Assembly: GCA_002803225.1 (NCBI GenBank)
Contig: NXFV01001092.1
Location: forward strand, 1-62,327
Direction of reading: 5' to 3'
Origin: Gamarada debralockiae
Lineage: Eukaryota; Ascomycota; Leotiomycetes; Helotiales; Hyphodiscaceae
Length of the DNA: 62,327 bases
In this document: piece by piece, positions 1-11,974 of the stretch
Layout of the letters: each line of letters opens with the position of its first letter
Position numbering within the stretch: the first letter of the stretch is position 1
Made by a program: the position numbers and the translations under genes
Notes under the pieces: model-generated
What the model was told of the DNA's origin: nothing
Database searches by the model: none
Seen by the model: only the letters and a program-made list of their open reading frames with translations

Positions 1-1279
1 TTTGCTAATTTAGTCTAGGACTTCTTTTGGGATTTCCGCAACGTGCTACGCTCTCGCTTTACTTCCAGTTTACCACCTTTTCCCTTAATACCCACCCCCT
101 CTCTCCAGCGACCCTTGCCATACGCCTTCTTGTACAATTATTTCACGCCTTTCTATCATGCTTTCCTACAACTTGCCTCTTTGCCATCACACACCTCATG
201 CTTTCTTCCGAACTACAGAGCCGCGAGGTATTTTCCGAGGGTGAGGTGTTAGCAGCTCACGACATGGAATAATATCGTTTTATTTCTGATGTGGTGGAAT
301 CAGGGGTGGATGTGCCCGTCGCTAGGGTTTTTCTTCTTACGTTACTTTTGCCGCCACAATTTCATAAAAGGTTAACCTTGCTTTGCACTTGAGCATGCTT
401 TTGCTACAGGAGAGCAGCTCTTCCCTCGGTGGATGCTGCCATGCTGTGGCCTCATGGGGTGCTGTGTTTTTCTGCCGTTGAAAAACGCAGCTAGCTATTG
501 GCAGATCTCTAATTCAAGCCCAATAAATACCACTGCATTTTTAGAGAAAGAGTGATTTTGAATTGCCGTACCTAAAATTTATGTCGAACGCAAGCAGAAG
601 ATCAGGGCGAGCAGAGAGAGACTGACAATAGTGGCAGCCCTAATTCCAGGCCAACATTTCCCTCCCCAGTGAAATTATTGCCTTACACTCCAGGCTGTCA
701 ACTCCTCCTCCGATAATCGCCAGAGCAATACGAATATCTGCGACAATGCCAAAAGATAGCAAACCTGTTCGTGGAGAAGAGAAGCAGAGGAGCCTCGACA
801 GGGAGATGAGAAATTGTTCGCTTAGCGCTAGCTCCCTCGGTCATTAAGGCGGGCTTTTAGGGGGCTTTTGGCCAAAAAGAGCTGTGGCTACCATTGACTT
901 CAGGACTCAGCGTCGAAGAGCTTCACTTTGACTATTTAGACACATTCAATTCCTCAGATAGTTTGAACGGTTCACTATTCAATCATTCTGATAATTCAGA
1001 TTCATTATTACCAATGATCCCTTAGCATGGGGCCATTGTGAATTTGTGCCAGGTGATTATGTCCCTTAATCAGGCTATCGCACCCCTCCTCCACCAGCTC
1101 CGAAATCGTTAAGATTTTGTGACCCCGCCAAAGGATAACAAACCTGGTGGATACAACCATCTTCCCTTGACATATTACAACACATTCTGATCGTTGGATC
1201 TCTTGTATGTATAAATAATTATCTTCTTTTCAGCCCATTGGACTGATCTAATTTCCACAGAACTGAGACGCACAACAAA
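1..1279. other. Upstream region of ADE17, no gene seen
   Basis: No reading frame here resembles a known protein. The short frames between 27 and 272 are Phe/Leu/Pro-rich and overlap in two phases, as expected of pyrimidine-rich non-coding DNA. The last 80 bases look like a core promoter for the gene starting at 1280. Confidence 0.6.
1210..1217 (+). promoter_or_regulatory. TATA-like box of ADE17
   Basis: TATAAATA lies 63 bases before the ADE17 start codon, followed by a pyrimidine stretch and an inverted CCAAT motif (CCATTGG). Position fits a core promoter; function is inferred. Confidence 0.4.
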
Positions 1280-3223
1280 ATGTCTACCAACCAGAAGACA
1301 GGTGTGTAACACAGAAAGAAGCAAACTTTCCTTGCTCTCTAGCTAATATATGACAGCTATTATCTCTGTCTATGACAAGACAGGTTTGCTCGACCTTGCT
1401 AAAGGTTTGATCAAGCACAATGTCCGCCTTCTTGCGTCCGGAGGAACTGCCAAGATGATTCGAGAGTCTGGCTTTGCAGTCGAAGATGTCTCTGCAATTA
1501 CCCATGCGCCTGAGATGCTTGCTGGCCGAGTCAAGACTCTTCACCCTGCTGTAAGTATTCACTATGTTACACTCGCTTTCGAATTGAGCTCTAACTCTTG
1601 CATAGGTTCATGCCGGTATCCTCGCACGCGACCTTGCATCCGATGAAAAAGACCTCGCCGAACAGAACATCAACAAAGTCGACTACGTTATCTGCAACCT
1701 CTACCCTTTCAAAGACACAGTCGCGAAGATCAACGTCACAATTCCCGAGGCGGTGGAGGAAATCGATGTCGGAGGAGTTACCCTGATCCGAGCTGCGGCA
1801 AAGAACCATACCCGTGTGACAATTCTCAGTGATCCGGCAGACTATCCTGAGTTCTTGCAAGAGATTGAGAAGGGAGAGGTTACGGAGCGTAGCAGAAATC
1901 TGTATGCTTTGAAGGCGTTTGAGCACACAGCAGACTATGATGCCTCCATCTCGGATTTCTTCCGAAAGCAATATGCTGGAGATGGAGTTCAACAATTGCC
2001 TCTTCGTTACGGCGCAAACCCCCACCAGAAACCTGCTGCGGCTTTGGTCAAGATGGGAAAGTTGCCTTTCAAGGTTTTAGGTGGCTCGCCTGGCTACATC
2101 AACCTCCTCGATGCTCTCAACGCATGGCCTTTGGTGAAGGAGTTGAAGTCTGCCTTGGGTCACCCAGCTGCGGCAAGCTTCAAGCATGTCTCGCCGGCTG
2201 GTGCTGCGATTGGCGTCCCTCTCAATGCCGATGAGCGAAAGGTCTACATGGTTGACGACATTGAGGGTTTAGAGAACTCGCCACTGGCACAAGCATATGC
2301 CCGAGCACGTGGCGCTGATCGCATGAGCAGTTTCGGCGACATGATTGCCCTTAGCGACATTGTCGATGTTCCCACAGCAAAGTTCATCTCTAGAGAAGTC
2401 TCAGACGGTATCATTGCTGCTGGATACGAAGACGAAGCTCTCGAGATCTTGAAGAAGAAGAAGGGCGGCAAGTACTTGGTTCTGCAAATGGACCCTGACT
2501 ACGAACCCCCTGCTCAAGAGTCACGATCCGTTTACGGTATCACCATGACTCAACACCGCAATGATATCCAAATCACCCCCAAATCCTTCAGCTCGATCAT
2601 TACCCCCAAGGACTCTGCACCATTAAGCGACTCCGCTCTCCGAGATTTGACAGTCGCCACCATTGCTCTCAAATACACACAAAGCAACTCAGTCTGTTAT
2701 GCGCTTAATGGTCAAGTCATTGGCTTGGGTGCCGGTCAACAATCCCGAATCCACTGCACCCGTCTTGCTGGTGACAAAGCTGATAATTGGTGGCTTCGAT
2801 TCAACCCCAGAGTCCTTGGCATCAAGTGGAAGAAGGGAACCAAGCGACCTGACAAGAGCAACGCTATCGATCTGCTTGTTAGCGGCCAATTACCAAAGGA
2901 TGGTCCTGAGCGTGAGAGCTACGAGACATTCTTTGAAGAAGTCCCACCCGCGTTCACGGAAGAGGAGAGAAAGGAGTGGCTTGGCAAGTTGAAGGAAGTT
3001 GCTGTTTCGAGTGATGCTTTCGTAGGTCTCTTCTATTTTATACTTTGGTTCTCACTAACTTTGGTAGTTCCCATTCATCGACAACGTCTACAGAGCCGGC
3101 CGATCGGGTGCGAAATACATTGCTGCGCCAACTGGTAGCCAGAATGACTCCATGGTATTTGAGACGGCTGAAAAGCTCGGCATCATTTTCGTTGAGCAGA
3201 GCATTCGTCTTTTCCACCATTAG
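1280..3223 (+). CDS. ADE17: Bifunctional AICAR transformylase / IMP cyclohydrolase
   Basis: Catalyses the last two steps of de novo purine synthesis: formyl transfer to AICAR, then ring closure to IMP, in the cytosol. Exons 1280-1301, 1357-1550, 1606-3021 and 3068-3223 give 595 residues, the usual family length. The MGS-like cyclohydrolase domain occupies about residues 7-200 ([40 protein letters not shown]). The transformylase domain follows and carries the catalytic Lys-His pair at 265-266 in [11 protein letters not shown]. The last exon supplies the conserved FPFIDNV...AGRSGAKYI segment and the C-terminal LFHH. Exon 1 is only 22 nt; it was chosen because it places MSTNQKT directly before AIISVYDK, as in yeast Ade16/Ade17. 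Introns are 55, 55 and 46 nt. Confidence 0.97.
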
Positions 3224-3517
3224 ATTGACTTGCTGTTAGGAATCGAAGAATGGAGAAAATGGTGAGACCAGATAGATACCCCGGTATAGACCTGAAAATG
3301 GGGAATGGATTTTGAGTCAATAATGAGTCATTTCCCTTTGCTTCGTGGGACTATTCTTTCGTTGTTTTTGACAATTTGGCTCATAAATGCTTTCTGTGAC
3401 CAATTTACACCCCTCTAGATGACCCAGTGGACTTGATACACGTTGCCAAGTGGCTAAATGGAACGGTCGACTGCAATTCGTCATATCTACAACGTCACCC
3501 AACTCTCCTTGATCAAA

Positions 3518-3550
3518 TCCGCCACCTATTATGATGTAGTTGAAGGACAT
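3518..3550 (-). pseudogene. Start relic of a GMC/FAD-type oxidoreductase
   Basis: On the minus strand an ATG at 3550 opens MSFNYIIIGGG, the N-terminal FAD-binding beta-strand and glycine loop typical of fungal GMC oxidoreductases. The similarity stops after the third glycine; what follows lacks the expected loop and helix. A TATAAA (3681-3686) lies about 130 bases upstream of the ATG, as if a promoter and start survived while the body was deleted. The match is only 11 residues, so chance is possible. Confidence 0.35.
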
Positions 3551-4212
3551 CGTAGAAAATATTGGAGATTGCAGTTTAGTGGCAAGAATGAACCCTGTAA
3601 CATAACGTAAGTTGAGTGTACTGGGGTGTTGATTCAGACAGTGGGGTTTGATGAAGCTGGAGCTGGAGGAGTCTTCGATCTTTATATTCCTAGGCTCCGT
3701 GTAAGAGCTACGCGGGATGTTGATCTCAAACATCCAAATGTTGAAGCCACATCAGCTTCTGGACTTGAAGAGGAAAGGAATCGGAGTCCTTGAACGAGTT
3801 ATGGGATTTGGAAAATTCGATCGTAGTACTCGCTGTTTGCCATTTCGTCATAATGTCTCGCAAGCGCTGCTACGCCAAATGCAAATGGAGCACAATCGCT
3901 CCAGACTTCAATGAATGGTAGAAACGATCACTCTCGTTCATTGGCTTCTCAAAAGATCAAGTATGTGTTTTAAGTAACGTTTGTTTTATTGAAACATATT
4001 CGAATTATGACGAACTTTCATTTGGTGGTTAATTATGGGAATGGGATACTCCCCGTCAAGCGTCTCAAGTATGAACTACTCCTGGTTTCCTTCTCCAGCT
4101 CCTTATCAATGAAAAGCATACGTCATCAAGGCCTCTCGAGGTAAAGAAATGAGAAACTCACGTTCCAACGATTTGCACTTCCAACATCTCCTGGGTATCT
4201 TCATCCTTGCCT

Positions 4213-5049
4213 TCATAGCAAATCTGTGATAATGTCCCATCGCTCTTGCATGAACGGCATCCCATCAAAATCCACAAGCCCATGGAGAGCTCCAGGGAAT
4301 ATTTTGAGCCCCGTTGCAGAGTTCACCATCATCCATTTTGCTGAGAAGAATACCGAATTATCAATCAGGATATCTTCCGTCCACAAACGAAAAGTGCTGG
4401 AGGCGTGGAGCCAGGGTTCCGACGGTCTTGTAGTGTGATGCCGGGAGCGAACGCTTCGGTTGTGTACTTCAACGCGTCGTGAGTGACGATTATCGGATCT
4501 TTCGCGTTGACAATGGAGGGATTGGTATACGTGAGATCGAAAATTCCGTATTTGAGCATCAGACCCCGCAGATGGAAATCCGGATGGGACTTGCGAAGGT
4601 GAACGGCTGTCAGGGCCGCAATGTGCGCTCCAGATGACTTGTGAATGGTTAGTAATCCGAAATATTCTTCGAGAGGTGGAATTCAAACCGAGCCATCGAT
4701 GAAGCTCAACTCTGTGCGAAATTGGGACATCGAAATCGTCACAAGCCATTCAGTAATATTAAAACAGTCTTCTGGACCTGCTAGAAACGGATGATCAGGA
4801 GCGAGTCGATAGCCCACACATATTGTGATAAGGCTGCATGTATCTGTGATATGAGCGAGATATGGGTCCTGGAATTCGTAGCTTAAGTAGGACTCCTTCG
4901 ATTTTGTGATCGGATGCTGGTGTGAAAACTCGACAAGCGATTGTTCGGTCCTGGTCTCGTGATGGCACGACCAAGCACTTGGCTATGTTGTCCAGGCGTT
5001 GACATTTTGTAGAGAAGCTCTCACGCCTGTACTCGTCTGTTGTACTCAT
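4213..5049 (-). pseudogene. Decayed alpha/beta-hydrolase (esterase/lipase, Abhydrolase_3 type)
   Basis: Pieces of one esterase are readable in order on the minus strand but in different frames. From an ATG at 5049 comes DRTIACRVFTPASDHKIEGVLL, after which the oxyanion motif HGGGW is missing and the frame changes. Then follow GYRLAPDHPF and GPEDCFN (about 4740-4810), a nucleophile-like SSGAHIAALTA (about 4610), LRGLMLKYGIFDLTY, PALFVCG and, one base out of phase, TEDILIDNSVFFSAKWMM near the C-terminus. At least three frame changes plus deletion of an essential motif rule out an active enzyme. The family normally hydrolyses ester bonds through Ser-Asp-His; the original substrate cannot be told. 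Confidence 0.8.
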
Positions 5050-7821
5050 CCATTCCGATCTGAAAATGTCAGCTAGGTTGAACGAAAGAGGTTTCCAAAA
5101 CTAACACCCCACCATGGCGGCGTGTTCCTGATCATCTCAAGAGACTTGCCATCCACTTCGCTGGACGCATCGGCTTGAAACTTTGAAGAGCTGACTGTGA
5201 GGTCTGACATTCTTTCAAACTGGATGAACACTTGAATCCAAGAATGTCCAGTTCCAGGAAATGATTTATTTGATTTGCAAGTTGCGTATCTCTTCTTGGA
5301 GGAAGTTGCAATCGTGATTCAACGCTGCGCAACTTGCAGGTGCTACAGCATAGCCGAATTAGGAAGTTAAGTACCGATTGCAATACGCCTCGTAAGAAAG
5401 ATCCTGCGTAAAAGTCCAAGTTTCGTTTAATTGGGACATCAATCGTTCCCTCTAGTTTGAGCAATTTGAAGCTCCAGCAGAGCCCCCTGGATCAAGGCAA
5501 TGTCAAATCGCTGGCTCTGAATCAATAATTGAACTTCGGGAGTATTGATGACAGCTACCAGCTATCCAAAGCATCTATTTTCATCGCTCACGAAGACACA
5601 ACGGTTGGTCTACTATATGCCAATTAAAATGGCACGCCATTTGAGTGGAAGGTATGAACCAGGAGCAGTCTCCGCTGGACTCTCTGCAGCCAAAGTTGGC
5701 AAACAGACTACCAGCCCCGAATTGAACAGCAATTGCAGAGTTCCATATTAAATTTTTTCACCCAGGGGAGTCTTTGTTTCACCGAGCTGTCCGCCCCAAT
5801 GCTCTGCTCTCTTCTTTTCTTGGTATCGCAAGAATGTTTGCCACTCCACACCTGACTCCATTTGAGATCCTGATGACAGCTGAACTCACAAATACTCTTG
5901 TCCGTCCATTGAAAGCAAGCTCAAGAACGTTCAACTTGGCGGCTCCTGATTGCTGGTTGAACAAGGTTCGGGAGAGTAATGGCCCGAGATAAGCGATTTA
6001 CTTTGTGGAAACCAGGTACTTGAAGACACGGTACTTTACTACATGTAGTGCCACATTTGTTGGAATAGGCATCAATCATTCTGTCCATTTTCAGTGATTA
6101 AACAGGGACACCTCAGATAGCTATGAGTGTTCATAGATGCTCTTGAGTTCAAGTGCTTAATAGGAGTAATCGACCAAGTCGTGTGTTTTCTGCGGGCTTC
6201 CTGTATCCTCCCCATCGCTGAAATGAAGCTGAACGATTGATGTCTTCTTGTTTCCCGACCGAACAGGGTACTTCACCCCTCGTACCACCGATATGCGGTT
6301 GAAGAAGACATTCGCTCAGATCTGAGTCGATACCAGCCATGCTGCACATACAACGGTCCCGTCCGGGAAGGATCCCAAAATACTGACCACGGAGAATATT
6401 TCAGCGGCCACATCTTGAATTTTCCAGAGGGGTCCATTCCAAATCAGCACAGGGCAACACCTTAAAATAGGCCCCGCTGTCGCCAATCGTTTCGGCTCCG
6501 TTACTCCGATAACAGCGCCCGCCGTGCATTCAACCCCTGCAATCGCCGTCCTCAGCACTAAGGCGAGCACAACTTATTCAAGGCAAACCTCCATGCTCCT
6601 AAAATATTACTGTGCCGCCATGCACAACGGTATGATTAATATAGAGTAATGATATTGCCACCACAAATAGTTGAGGTCGTCTATGCGCCACAGATCACGA
6701 TTTCTTTCTCATGAAAACATCTGGAACTTTACCGCTATGAGATCCAGAAGTCACGATTTCGGCACTGCGCTCAGGCTATCCGGGGATGGCGTGCACATCA
6801 TTTTATCCTTAGGCGAATACTGAAGAGGAACGGACTCCAGTTGTTTCCCTGTTTCCATCTCGTGCAGCCAACCACAGGCTCGTCACACCGCATTGGCAGC
6901 AAAAAGCAGCAGGGTACCGCCCGCACCCCTCTCAAGTTACCGCCAACCACGGCGCCAGATCACCACAATGTCACCCTGCACTATCAAAGGGTCCTTGCAG
7001 CTCCAGCCAATAGCTGCTCGTAGGCAATAGCCTACACGGTGCAGAATGCGACGAGGTTATGCAGGCGCGAAGCTGGCGGACTTCATTGGAAGAAGTGAAA
7101 GAGTCGAGTACTTCGTCGGCGCCAAACGAACATGTACTCCTCTGATTATTTCAACGTTCTTTGAAAGTTCTGCAGTTTGGAATCTTCAAGATCTGAAGGA
7201 TCATTGATGCATTTTAAATCCTTTTGTGCTTGCGCAAGTTGATTGTTGTGCTGTGCACTTTGTTTCTAATCGCAGCTTTCTCAGCCTCGCAATCTGGCCG
7301 CAGTCGACTCTTCGCCGCCTCATTCTGAGAACATCACTGGCCGCAACACAAAGCTAGAAACTTGCTGCAAGTTCTAAGCGTCTATTTTGGACTCACGTCC
7401 ACATTTTGTTGCAACAACTTGCCCGGTACCCTATCACAGCTCAAGCTATTGCAGCCACCGGCCTGACACTTGACTTTGGCCAAACCACCCACCATCCCCG
7501 GTCCACATCCGGTCTGTACGCCATATCATTGCTTCTCATCTCCCGCCATTTTACTGATTCTGGATAGTAGCCTCAAGGGTTGTCTCAAATTAGCTACCAA
7601 CGTTGGGCGCGCGCGCCTACACAAAACCTCTGGCCCTCCCACCTGTCGAAGAGTTGTCTGTATTTTTCTCTCGATAGCTGGTCTCTATCTGTAATTCTTC
7701 ATATTTCATCGTCTTTGCATACTCAATTACTTTTCGTTACTGTAGCCGACGCATACCACGGCGAGCAGACTTACCATCTTCCCTTTCCTTCAACGATAGA
7801 AATTGTCTTTCCCATACCAAA

Positions 7822-9566
7822 ATGTCCAGTGAGTATCATGTCTAACCAACACGAGGTGTGCAGGAGGCTTATCTCTATCTTCAGCATCCAACGAAAAGAA
7901 ACGACCAACACCTTTGACCAGAGAACGGACAACATCGAGCATATCATCAGAAACATCATTGAAAGTCCCACGAACACCACGCTTCGCCGAAGCAACAACT
8001 GTATATTCACCAATAGAACCGAGCGAAGATAGCCGGTCACCATTTGCAGATCCTCCTGAGACTCCTGAGACCAAGACACAATCCTACATGGCTCAATCAC
8101 AGCCTTCAGACATTGGCTTCGGCTACATCTCACAAAATGATCCCTCACAGCATTCCCAAGGTGTTCCGGTTGAGATTCCTATCACACCAGCATCACCATT
8201 GAAGAGTGCTATGAAGGTTCCAGGAACGCCAGGACGAAGAATAGACAACCCTCTGAGCCCAACATTCCGAGAAGAGCAGATTTTAGAGAAGCATGAGGAG
8301 ATGACTGAGAAAGAGCAAGCAAAGGACTTAGTAAATATTCAACTGCAATGATGGAAGCACTGTTGACTAACGAATTTACAGAAAATCAAGATAAGAGTGC
8401 GGATAGCAAAGTTTGTGCTCCGAGGTGTCAACTTCAGCTGCAGTCTCATCGTTCTTTCTATGCTCTCAATGACCCTCTCGATCTTCGACGCAACCAAGTC
8501 TCTTCCCACGCGAAACAACCTCCCCGCTTGGGCCACTGGAACGAAAACTTGGCCGCAAAAGGTTGTGTTGGCAACAGCTTGTGTATCTCTGGCTCTTTGT
8601 CTCTTGGTATTCTGGAATTACTGGAGAGGAGGACACAGACGAGCGGAGAAGGTCGCTGTTTACTACACACTCTTCGCCGTCGCTTTCTTCATTTTCAGCA
8701 CGGTCATGTGGGGTATTGCAGCTGGTATTCTCCAGGGTACCAAGAACAACAGTGGAAACCAGGACATTTGGGGCTGGTCATGCGTTGACAATAAGAGGCG
8801 GCAACTATTTTCCGAAAAAGTGGATTATGCACTGGTTTGCAGACTGCAGGTGAGTTTGAATCTCCTTCAGGGCCCTACAGAGCTTCGACTAACGGTCCCA
8901 TAGTCTTGGTCTCTAGTTTGCTGCTTGATCGAAGTCGTTCTCGAATGCATCACCATCATCCTCTACAGCGTCGTCTTCTACCGCTACTACTCCAAGCAAC
9001 GTCTCCGCAAATCCATGGACATCCGCGACCGGGCTCGCTCAGATCTCTACCTCGCTCAACTCCGCACCCAATCCGCACCAAACACACCCGGCTTCGGACC
9101 ACTCTCCCCCTCCTACTCCCAACACATCAAGTCCCCACGCTTCCCTCCATCCGTCTACCAATCTTCTTCCGCAGCCGAAGAAAGTTTCGCTGGAACGAGA
9201 TTCGTGGAAGCTAAGCCAGCGTCTCAAATTGCCGCAAAGCCCTTTGCTCTGCAACCACCACCGATTAAGGTCCATGCCGCTACCCCCAAGACTCCTCAAA
9301 ATGGCTTTGATGCTCCTCCACGAGCTACTTCACCACCAACGAAGCGGGTGAGCCCGCCCCCAGCGGAGAGACGGATAGAGCACGTAGCAGCTGCACCAGG
9401 CGAGCAAACTTACGATGCCGTTCCCATCCCAGGCGCTTATGCAAGCCCGCTTTCAAGTCCAGGCTTAGCGCAACCTCAACTCCAGAGATTCGGGAGTGTA
9501 GGACAAGCGATCACGAGTGAGAAGAGGATTGAGAGCCCCCCAGGGAGCCCAAGGGGATGGAATTAA
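7822..9566 (+). CDS. Four-TM fungal membrane protein with long disordered tails
   Basis: Exons 7822-7828, 7885-8330, 8382-8849 and 8904-9566 encode 527 residues. The first exon is 7 nt (Met-Ser plus one base). Residues 1-150 are Ser/Thr/Pro/Glu-rich with repeated TP and SP sites. Four hydrophobic segments lie near 162-186, 212-231, 242-267 and 310-335; the spacing resembles a MARVEL-like four-helix bundle. The loop before the last helix contains two cysteines or more. The tail after residue 340 is again Pro/Ser-rich with SP sites. From memory the layout resembles plasma-membrane proteins needed for hyphal fusion (HAM-8 type), but this is weak. Dense SP/TP sites in both tails suggest proline-directed phosphorylation (inference). 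Function unknown. Confidence 0.85.
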
Positions 9567-10600
9567 ATAGCTTTTATTTTGTCTTCTTTTCTTCTGTTAG
9601 GGGTTTTGGGAAGTGGAGTTGGGGTGGATTGTGATATTATACGGAGGACTGAAGGGAGGATGAAATGAGATGAGACAGTTGAATGTCACTCGCTGGATAT
9701 ACTACTAGCTGTTAATATGAATTGATATATGGGTTGATACCAATATTTGATCTAAACTTTCGGCTCTTGAGCTTTCCGTCTTTGATCTTGATGGATGACT
9801 CTCATGTGACAAGTATTCTCAACTTGGAGACTGAGAAGCTTGGAGACAAGGTCATTTCCCCCTGACCTAAAGCGTTTCTGGTGCTCCTGGAGACCTAGAC
9901 CAATTTGGCGCTTGTCGACGATTTTTAGGAGGTTTGACATTCCAACACTAATATTACTTCTAAATTTACATCATCAATACCCTCAGCGGCTACGTAAATG
10001 GCCTTGCCATCCCGTCTGTATTCAGCCAATTTGGACAATTTCAACCCTTGAGATTGAGCCTGTCTTTTGGAGGTCTGATCGTTAAACGTAAATGCATACA
10101 GTGCAGTAAATTATGAGCTGGGGTGGGGCATGCTCGACGGACTCACTCCTGAAAATACACAGTACTTAGAATGGTGCATTCCTAACATGAACGATGGAAA
10201 TTTCTTTTGAAGAGTATCTCCAAAGTAACTAGTGAAAGGCAACGTTCTTGGAAGGCCAACTTTGGCATCCTGTAGTAATATATCCGCTTCGTATAAACAC
10301 TAGGGAAGGGGAATGGGAAGGAGCATTAGGTGTACTTGGAGAGCTGGTTCGGCGCACTGGTACGGTCTTGATGAAATCTCTCGTAACGCCATTGTATTTG
10401 CTATTTTGGCAAATCCTTGTGCTTATCTCTCATGTTGTACACTATCATGGCTTCCTTCCATTCCATGATAGCAAATTCTTTCCACCCAAATCCATCTAGC
10501 AAACCCCACCGTCTATCAGCCCTTCCACATCCTCCCCTTTCCTAACTACCTCCAATCAGTCCCATCCCTGAACCTCACCCATTTGTCTTCAGTAATCCAT
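9567..10600. other. Convergent 3' intergenic region
   Basis: Tail-to-tail spacer between the membrane-protein gene (+) and MPC1 (-). It must hold both 3' ends. I see no conserved frame or RNA gene. Confidence 0.6.
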
Positions 10601-11292
10601 TTACTTGCTAGCAACCTCTTTTGCCTTCTCCATCGCAGCCTTAGCCTCACCCTCCACCTTTCCCACCGCAGCCTTCAGCCCACTCTCACCCTTCAGCTTC
10701 AACGCCTCCTCTCGACCACCCCACTTGTGGTACTGCATCCATCTGTATCCCTGCGTGAGCTGCGCGCCCTCGTTGACGAAGTGGCAGAGGAAGAGGAGGT
10801 AGTTCTTGGGTGAGACGGCGAGCGCATAGCGCATGAAGGTCGCCGAGTAGATGGTTAGGGCACCGGTCATCTTGCCTGAGATTCTGTTTTGGCATTGTGG
10901 TCAGCTTTCTGGTTTATTCTCGGGATTGGGTAAGGAGATTGGGGAGGTATGGGAGAATGTGTAAATGGGAGAAGCGGAGAGTGGCAGAAAGTGCAGAGGT
11001 GGAGAATGAAGATGGCGAACTTACAATTCAGGGCTCTTCTGCGTATCCATAACGGCAGCAACCGGAATACCGAAGTTGGAGACCGGACCCCAGAAATCTG
11101 TTTCTCTTTAGCATTGTCTTTCTCCATGTTCCCCTCTCAATTCCCTCTAACTGTGACTGTTTGTTGAATTCCCGGATCCAAGATTTTAAATCCGAAGAGA
11201 AAGTTGGAGGGAGACGTACGCGTCGAGCAGACATAGCTCAGCATTGGGTTTGCGCGAATCTTCGCATTGATTGAACGGAAGAATGACGCCAT
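10601..11292 (-). CDS. MPC1: Mitochondrial pyruvate carrier subunit 1
   Basis: Imports cytosolic pyruvate across the inner mitochondrial membrane as a heterodimer with MPC2/3. Exons on the minus strand: 11292-11220, 11097-11025 and 10883-10601, giving 142 residues (yeast Mpc1 has 130). Conserved blocks are visible: THFWGPVSNFGIPVAA across the first splice junction, SPELISGKMT across the second, then YSATFMRYALAVSPKNYLLFLCHFVNE and AQLTQGYRW. Three helices are expected from these hydrophobic segments. The C-terminus is a Lys/Ala/Glu-rich tail. Introns of 122 and 141 nt are long for this window. It lies downstream of SmB on the same strand. Confidence 0.96.
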
Positions 11293-11974
11293 TGTGAGGT
11301 TGTTTTGGTAGGAGGAACGTTGTTGGCTTCTCGTGGAGGAAGAGGAAGATATGTTGGGGAGGCTCGTCAATCTCGGGGAAGCCAAAAAGTGGTCACGTGC
11401 CACCGGACTCCTCCAGCACCGAGTCTAGAAGCACTTTACCCAGGTTTTTTGTTTGGTGATCGTAAGGCCGAATTCAGTTCAGAGCCCGATACTTCTAATT
11501 GGGTTGCTAATTCTTCTCTACGGTAGTTAATCTGGGGAGGCCGAGTTTCTAACACTTCGAATACGCGGGGCCTTCATAAAGCATTGAGCCTCCCAGAACA
11601 CGTCCCTCGTGTTGGCAGTCCAAGAATAAACCGCTTGTGTGTTATATAAGGCACATCTATCAGGAGTATATTGGGAATTCAGCTGGAGGAACGCAAGAAA
11701 GAATCCCATTAATTAGGCTCACAGATGTAAAAATTGTAAATTTGAATCGTTGAAGCTGGCTGAATGATTCGGGAGGCCGACATCAAAACTCCAAAAAAGA
11801 ACAACCCGACTCGATATCAAAGATCCATTTTGATTTGCTTTGTCGCGCTGTCTATGCTACAACAGTTTTGGTATGTTGCCAAACTCCCCTTCAACGCCGA
11901 TACTTTGGTCGAATCCTCCCCAATCGCATTTTTATTTCCAGTGCTTTCTTATAAATCGTTCATCTCTGCTCAAC
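11293..11974. other. MPC1 promoter region
   Basis: Upstream of MPC1 and downstream of SmB (both minus strand). No supported coding frame; presumably MPC1 promoter plus SmB 3' end. Confidence 0.55.

Larger units (their letters stand above)
3224..7821. other. Gene-poor 4.6 kb with gene relics
   Basis: Between ADE17 and the membrane-protein gene at 7822 I find no intact gene. It contains a 33-nt oxidoreductase start relic (3518-3550) and a decayed alpha/beta-hydrolase (4213-5049), listed separately. Frames at 5132-5464, 5779-5992, 6149-6570 and 6841-7023 match nothing I recognise. About 7030-7821 is C/T-rich and is probably promoter and 5' leader of the downstream gene. Confidence 0.5.
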
